Source of the DNA: an uncultured Eubacteriaceae bacterium
GTDB taxonomy: Bacteria > Bacillota > Clostridia > Eubacteriales > UBA1433
Assembly (NCBI GenBank): GCA_937914785.1
Contig: CALGIV010000027.1
Coordinates: 1-10,089 of the forward strand
Direction of reading: 5' to 3'
DNA length: 10,089 nucleotides
Part shown: in pieces, positions 6,025 to 10,089 of the stretch
Layout: every line of letters begins with the position of its first letter
How positions within the stretch are numbered: the stretch's first letter is position 1
Position numbers and translations under genes: made by a program
Notes under the pieces: generated by a model
Told to the model about the DNA's origin: nothing
Seen by the model: the letters and a program-made list of their open reading frames with translations, nothing else
Database searches by the model: none

Positions 6025-7683
6025 TTACTGACTGAGCCAGGCATATCTTAAATCGACGTTCGTCTGTGCGGGTTGAAAGAGTACATCTTTCAATTTCAAA
6101 TCGACGACATAAGCGTCTACAGGGCTGTAGAGCGGATAGAGCGGTACCTGTTCGGCGATGATCGCCTCCGCGTCTACATAAAGCTGGCCGCGCGCCTCGT
6201 CTGCTTCTTCGCCAAAAGGCGGTTTGGTATTTAAAATCGCTTCGATTAATGCATCGTAATCGCCGTTTGAAAACTTTGTAAAGTTATTTGACGCACCAGC
6301 TGCAAGCGAGCGCAAGTTACAGACCGGATCTGCATAATAATTCTGCATACCGGCGTACGTAATCGCGTATTCGCCGGATTCATACCGGCCGATGCGCTCG
6401 GCGTAAGTGACTTTTTCAACCTCAATATTCAAGCCGAGATTTATATTAATCTGTTCCGCTAAAAATACCAAAATGCTCTCATAGGCAGAGCCCTGCCCAC
6501 CCAAAATCGTAATCGAGGCGTTTAAGTCTTCTTTCGTGATATTCAATTCCCCGAGTGCTTCGACCAACTTTGCCTGTGCACCCTCCACATCAAACGTCGC
6601 CACGTCGTGCTCTGCTTCGTCAAACAGGTATACACCGTCTACCGACATACTCTTCGGCGTCAATGTCTGCGCTACAACACCAAACCCTTTACGCACATCG
6701 GCGATAAACGCTTCCTTATCGACCGCCATCGCAAAAGCCGTGCGTAAGTTCACATTGGATAGATATTCGTGTTCGCAATTAAACTGTAAATACCACGTCA
6801 GCGGCTGCGTGACTTGCACGTAATTCTCTCCGCCGGCAAACTGTCCGACATACGACTGCGAGAGCGTAATCAGCTGCACTTCTCCGCTCTCAAACATCTT
6901 TACCGCCTCATTGTTTTTCATCTGAATTGGACAGGTGATCTTCGTCAGCTTCACATTTTCGCTGTCCCAGTAATATTCATTTTTCTCTAAGACGATGTAT
7001 TCATCCTCTACCCATTCCGCGACGATAAACGGCCCGGAACACGCCATATTCTCTTTCAACAGCGCATAGTCGTTGCCGAATTCTTCAACAAAGCTGCGTT
7101 TCGCCGGAATGAAGGCAGGGTTCGCCAGCAGCTGGAGAAAATAAGACGCCGGCTCTTCGAGGGTGATGATCAGCGTATTTTCATCCGCCGCCGTAATACC
7201 CACATCGTCGATCGTCTTCGTCGTCTTGATGCCGTTGCGGTCTTCGCCGTTTTTCGCTTCAAACGCATATTGGATTGGATATAACTGATACGTATACGGC
7301 GAATCAAAAGAATAGTTCAGCACACGCTTAAAAGAATAGGCAATATCGTCCGCCGTAATCTTGCTGCCGTCCGACCATTGCGCGTCGCGAAGCCGAAAGG
7401 TATACGTGCGGCCATCTTCGCTGATTTCCCAGCTTTCCGCAAGCGCAGGCATTGCCCGTCCATTCTCATCTAAGCGGACAAGCCCTTCCAATACCTGATT
7501 GATCACGATTAATGCCGATTGCTCGGTTGCAATCTGTGCATCCAGACAGATCGGATCGATGTCCAGCACCAGGCCGATCTCCTGCACTTCCGCAGGCACA
7601 CTGGTACTCTTTTGCGTACAGCCAAAGAAAAGTACTGCACACAACAATAAAATAAAACCAACTCTTATCCGTCGACGAATCAT
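6025..7683 (-). CDS. Oligopeptide-type ABC transporter solute-binding lipoprotein (family 5)
   Basis: A 552-residue extracytoplasmic binding protein of SBP_bac_5 (OppA/DppA) type, of normal length. Residues 1-21 are a lipoprotein signal peptide (MIRRRIRVG, then a hydrophobic core) ending LFFG before C22, the lipidated cysteine; phenylalanine at -3 is unusual for a lipobox. The family signature spans about 64-120: VLEGLVRLDENG, LAESWEISEDGRTYTFRLR and SDGSKITADDIAYSFKR. Such proteins capture peptides, and sometimes sugars, nickel or signals, and hand them to a permease. No permease or ATPase gene is in the window. The frame opens at GTG 7701 overlapping the gatB stop (GTGA), but ATG 7683 is preferred: GAGGGAG lies 5 bases upstream (7689-7695), and the signal peptide then has a standard basic N-terminus. 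Peptide binding is the default guess; the ligand is unknown. Confidence 0.93.
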   Translation of the reverse strand: MIRRRIRVGFILLLCAVLFFGCTQKSTSVPAEVQEIGLVLDIDPICLDAQIATEQSALIVINQVLEGLVRLDENGRAMPALAESWEISEDGRTYTFRLRDAQWSDGSKITADDIAYSFKRVLNYSFDSPYTYQLYPIQYAFEAKNGEDRNGIKTTKTIDDVGITAADENTLIITLEEPASYFLQLLANPAFIPAKRSFVEEFGNDYALLKENMACSGPFIVAEWVEDEYIVLEKNEYYWDSENVKLTKITCPIQMKNNEAVKMFESGEVQLITLSQSYVGQFAGGENYVQVTQPLTWYLQFNCEHEYLSNVNLRTAFAMAVDKEAFIADVRKGFGVVAQTLTPKSMSVDGVYLFDEAEHDVATFDVEGAQAKLVEALGELNITKEDLNASITILGGQGSAYESILVFLAEQININLGLNIEVEKVTYAERIGRYESGEYAITYAGMQNYYADPVCNLRSLAAGASNNFTKFSNGDYDALIEAILNTKPPFGEEADEARGQLYVDAEAIIAEQVPLYPLYSPVDAYVVDLKLKDVLFQPAQTNVDLRYAWLSQ

Positions 7684-7688
7684 CTCTG

Positions 7689-7695
7689 CTCCCTC
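7689..7695 (-). promoter_or_regulatory. Ribosome binding site deciding the start of the lipoprotein gene
   Basis: GAGGGAG on the minus strand, 5 bases before the ATG at 7683. It overlaps the alternative GTG-started frame near the gatB stop and argues for the later ATG. Confidence 0.7.
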
Positions 7696-7697
7696 AC

Positions 7698-9122
7698 TCA
7701 CTTTTTTAGTTTATGCAATAGAATTTCATTGACGCTTTTCGGGTTTGCAGCCCCCTTTGTCTGCCGCATAACCTGTCCGACCAAAAAGCCCAGCGCTTTA
7801 TCTTTGCCGCCCTGATAATCGGCCACACTTGCCGGATTATTACTTAACACTTCATCGATAATCTTTTCCAATTCCGCCGTATCGCTGATTTGACTCAAAC
7901 CTTTTTCTTTGACAATCGTCTGTGCATCCCGGCCGGTTGAAAACATTTCTTCTAAAACGCCTTTAGCCATCTTCCCGCTTAACTGCCCCGCCTTAATCAG
8001 GTTGAGCAGACCGGCCAACGCTTCGGGCGTCACTTTAATCTCGTCAAGCTCAATTTCCGCCTGATTGACAAGCGCCATAAGCTCCACTAAAACCCAATTG
8101 GCAGCCGTTTTCGCTTCGTCATAATACTTTAGCACATCTTCAAAGAACGTGCTGAGCTCACAACTGGCCGTCAGGACGCGTGCGTCGTACTCGCTGAGCG
8201 CGAGCTTCTCGATATAGCGCTTGCGCTTCTCTTCCGGCAGTTCCGGCATATTGCTTTTAATATTTTGAATATAGTCTTCACTTAAAACGATTGGCAATAA
8301 ATCCGGTTCAGGAAAATAGCGATAGTCATGGGCGTTTTCTTTGCTGCGCAACGTGTAGGTAATACCTTTACTCTCGTCAAAACGCCGCGTTTCCTGAACG
8401 ACCTTCTCCCCTGCCTCAATAACCTTTATCTGACGCTTATATTCATATTCAATGGCCTTTTGAAGCACCCTGAACGAGCTTAAATTTTTCATCTCCGTGC
8501 GCGTGCCGAATGCTTCCTGCCCCTCAGGCCGCACAGATAAGTTCACGTCAAAACGCAGCGAACCTTCCTGCATTTTGCAGTCGGAGACACCGGCATAAAG
8601 CAGAATATTACGCACTGTTTTCGCAAAGGCAAAAGCCTGTGCCGCACTGCGGATATCCGGTTCCGTGACGATTTCCAGCAGCGGCACGCCGCCGCGGTTA
8701 TAATCCACCAGGCTGCCGTCAGCTACGTGGGTCAGCTTGCCGGCATCCTCTTCAATGTGGATGCGCGTCAGGGCAATCCGATACGCCTCGTCATCGGCTT
8801 CGATATCCAAATATCCGCCCAGACAGATCGGCAGATCAAACTGCGAGACCTGATACGCTTTGGGCAGGTCGGGATAGAAGTAGTTCTTCCGGTCCATCTT
8901 TGAAAAACGCGCGATCTCACAGTTCATCGCAAGGCCGGCTTTTACGGCATATTCGACTACCGTCTCATTCAACACGGACAATACGCCGGGCATCCCCAGA
9001 CACACGGGGCAAACATTCGTATTTGGTTCATTGCCGAATTGTGTCGAACAACCGCAGAATATCTTACTTTTTGTCGAAAGCTCACAATGGATTTCAAGCC
9101 CGATTACCATTTCATAATTCAT
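7698..9122 (-). CDS. gatB: Aspartyl/glutamyl-tRNA amidotransferase subunit B
   Basis: A 474-residue, full-length GatB. With GatA and GatC it converts Glu-tRNA(Gln) to Gln-tRNA(Gln) and/or Asp-tRNA(Asn) to Asn-tRNA(Asn): GatB phosphorylates the misacylated tRNA and accepts ammonia from GatA. Visible family marks: VIGLEIHCELSTKSKIF near the start; a four-cysteine zinc site (C23, C25, C38, C41, the last two in CPVC); DRKNYFYPDLPKAYQ (77-91); the signature VDYNRGGVPLLEIVTEPDIRS (139-159); and EMKNLSSF. The C-terminal helical tRNA-binding region ends with GQVMRQTKGAANPKSVNEILL. The ATG directly follows the gatA stop (TAAATG), with GGGGGTGG at 9128-9135 inside the end of gatA. The stop overlaps the upstream GTG of the lipoprotein frame. 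Which of the two tRNAs is served depends on whether AsnRS or GlnRS exists in the genome. Confidence 0.98.
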   Translation of the reverse strand: MNYEMVIGLEIHCELSTKSKIFCGCSTQFGNEPNTNVCPVCLGMPGVLSVLNETVVEYAVKAGLAMNCEIARFSKMDRKNYFYPDLPKAYQVSQFDLPICLGGYLDIEADDEAYRIALTRIHIEEDAGKLTHVADGSLVDYNRGGVPLLEIVTEPDIRSAAQAFAFAKTVRNILLYAGVSDCKMQEGSLRFDVNLSVRPEGQEAFGTRTEMKNLSSFRVLQKAIEYEYKRQIKVIEAGEKVVQETRRFDESKGITYTLRSKENAHDYRYFPEPDLLPIVLSEDYIQNIKSNMPELPEEKRKRYIEKLALSEYDARVLTASCELSTFFEDVLKYYDEAKTAANWVLVELMALVNQAEIELDEIKVTPEALAGLLNLIKAGQLSGKMAKGVLEEMFSTGRDAQTIVKEKGLSQISDTAELEKIIDEVLSNNPASVADYQGGKDKALGFLVGQVMRQTKGAANPKSVNEILLHKLKK

Positions 9123-10089
9123 TTATTCCACCCCCTGTACGGCGCGCAGTTTATGATGGTCTGTCGCTTGCTGGAATGCATAACCCGCATTCAGCAGCAT
9201 CTGCTCACCGTAAGCTCTGCCGGTGAGCTGAAGTCCGACAGGCAGCTGCTCTTCTGTCATCCCACACGGAATACTCACAGCCGGCAGACCTGCGATATTC
9301 GCCGTTACAGTGTATATATCCGATAAGTATTTCTGGATCGGATCCTCCACCTTTTGACCGATCGCCAGCGCACCGGAGGTTGTCGTCGGCGACAGTACAA
9401 AATCGCAGACTTCAAACGCTTTGTCATAACTTTCCTTAATCACCGTCCGGGCACGCAATGCCTTCTTATAATACGCATCATAATAGCCGCTGCTGAGCAC
9501 GAATGTACCCAACATAATCCGGCGCTTGACCTCTGCGCCAAAACCTGCGCTGCGCGTCTTCGTGTATGTATCGACAAGGTCTTTTCCTTCTACTTTCAGG
9601 CCATACTTTACGCCGTCATAGCGCGCCATATTGCTGCTGGCCTCGGCCGAACTGATGATGTAATACGCCGCGAGCGCATAATCGTTGATGTTCATCGACA
9701 GGTCGACGAGCTCGGCGCCGAGCGAAACAAACACATCGGCCGCCTTTAAGACAGCGTCTTTGATTTCCTGATCCAGCCCGTCGTAGTGCACCCTGTCGAT
9801 GCCGATTTTAACGCCCTTCATCTCTGTATTTAAATTTTGATAATAGTTGTTATTATCAATTCTTACTGACGTACTGTCGCGCTGATCGTAACGCACGATC
9901 TGTTCCAGCACGATCGCGCTGTCGGCAATGTCCTTCGTCAGGGGACCAACCTGATCCAATGACGAAGCGAATGCCACCACTCCATAGCGCGAGACCGCCG
10001 AATACGTCGGTTTTAAGCCCGTCAATCCGCAAAAGCTTGCCGGCAGGCGGATAGAACCGCCCGTATCGGACCCCAACGCAAAGACGGCC
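9123..10089 (-). CDS. gatA: Aspartyl/glutamyl-tRNA amidotransferase subunit A, C-terminal part
   Basis: The C-terminal 321 residues of GatA, the glutaminase of the GatCAB complex, which releases ammonia from glutamine and channels it to GatB. The frame stays open to the right window edge; TTG at 10076 encodes an internal leucine in ALGSDTGGSIR, so the gene continues beyond the window and about a third is missing. The amidase signature GSDTGGSIRLPASFCG is present, including the serine (fragment residue 12, in GGSIR) that is the nucleophile of the Ser-cisSer-Lys triad; the other two triad residues lie outside. Further marks: GLKPTYSAVSRYGVVAFASSLDQVGP and the C-terminal AGLPAVSIPCG and PVGLQLTG. 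The stop codon directly abuts the gatB start. gatC is expected just upstream, beyond the edge. Confidence 0.98.
   Translation of the reverse strand, partial: AVFALGSDTGGSIRLPASFCGLTGLKPTYSAVSRYGVVAFASSLDQVGPLTKDIADSAIVLEQIVRYDQRDSTSVRIDNNNYYQNLNTEMKGVKIGIDRVHYDGLDQEIKDAVLKAADVFVSLGAELVDLSMNINDYALAAYYIISSAEASSNMARYDGVKYGLKVEGKDLVDTYTKTRSAGFGAEVKRRIMLGTFVLSSGYYDAYYKKALRARTVIKESYDKAFEVCDFVLSPTTTSGALAIGQKVEDPIQKYLSDIYTVTANIAGLPAVSIPCGMTEEQLPVGLQLTGRAYGEQMLLNAGYAFQQATDHHKLRAVQGVE

Noticed and set aside
1..10089. CRISPR arrays, insertion sequences, long direct repeats, tRNA genes, riboswitches
   Set aside because: Reading through the sequence I saw no regularly spaced repeats, transposase motifs or tRNA-like cloverleafs, and the non-coding gaps are too short (122 bases at most) to hold much. 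No search could be run.

Overview
The window looks like chromosomal sequence from a mid-GC member of the Bacillota (Clostridia or Negativicutes type). This is inferred from strong AGGAGG-type ribosome binding sites, GTG and TTG starts, a gatA-gatB tRNA amidotransferase, and a NusG-domain-II plus 'Gx transporter' (Hpre_diP_synt_I) pair. The genus cannot be named from sequence alone. There is no sign of phage, transposon, integron or CRISPR. I saw no rRNA or tRNA, although no RNA search could be run.

Layout, following the minus strand from right to left. (1) A tightly packed run spans 10089 to 4833: gatA (partial), gatB, an oligopeptide-type solute-binding lipoprotein, an unrecognised three-helix membrane protein, a NusG-domain-II membrane-anchored protein and a Gx-transporter membrane protein. 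Neighbouring genes overlap or lie within about 25 bases, so co-transcription is very likely. (2) A 122-base gap with a possible promoter leads into proC (pyrroline-5-carboxylate reductase) and a class I/II aminotransferase, which closes with a hairpin terminator. (3) A CPBP-family membrane protease is followed 15 bases later by a LacI-family repressor. (4) On the plus strand, converging on the repressor, is the 3' end of a large extracellular protein with Ig-like domains. A T-flanked, palindromic terminator between the two ends can serve both strands.

Functionally, gatAB completes Asn-tRNA and/or Gln-tRNA by transamidation. The downstream genes of that operon all appear to act at the envelope (lipoprotein, small membrane proteins), with no permease or ATPase alongside. 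proC and the aminotransferase form a small amino-acid metabolism unit. The CPBP-LacI pair has no sugar-use genes in view.

Most of the window is ordinary housekeeping and accessory content. No clearly new system stands out. The items most worth a second look are the unassigned 104-residue membrane protein in its envelope-gene context, the permease-less solute-binding lipoprotein, the CPBP-LacI pair, and the unassigned C-terminal domain of the surface protein. Several starts were moved from the longest reading frame using ribosome binding sites.
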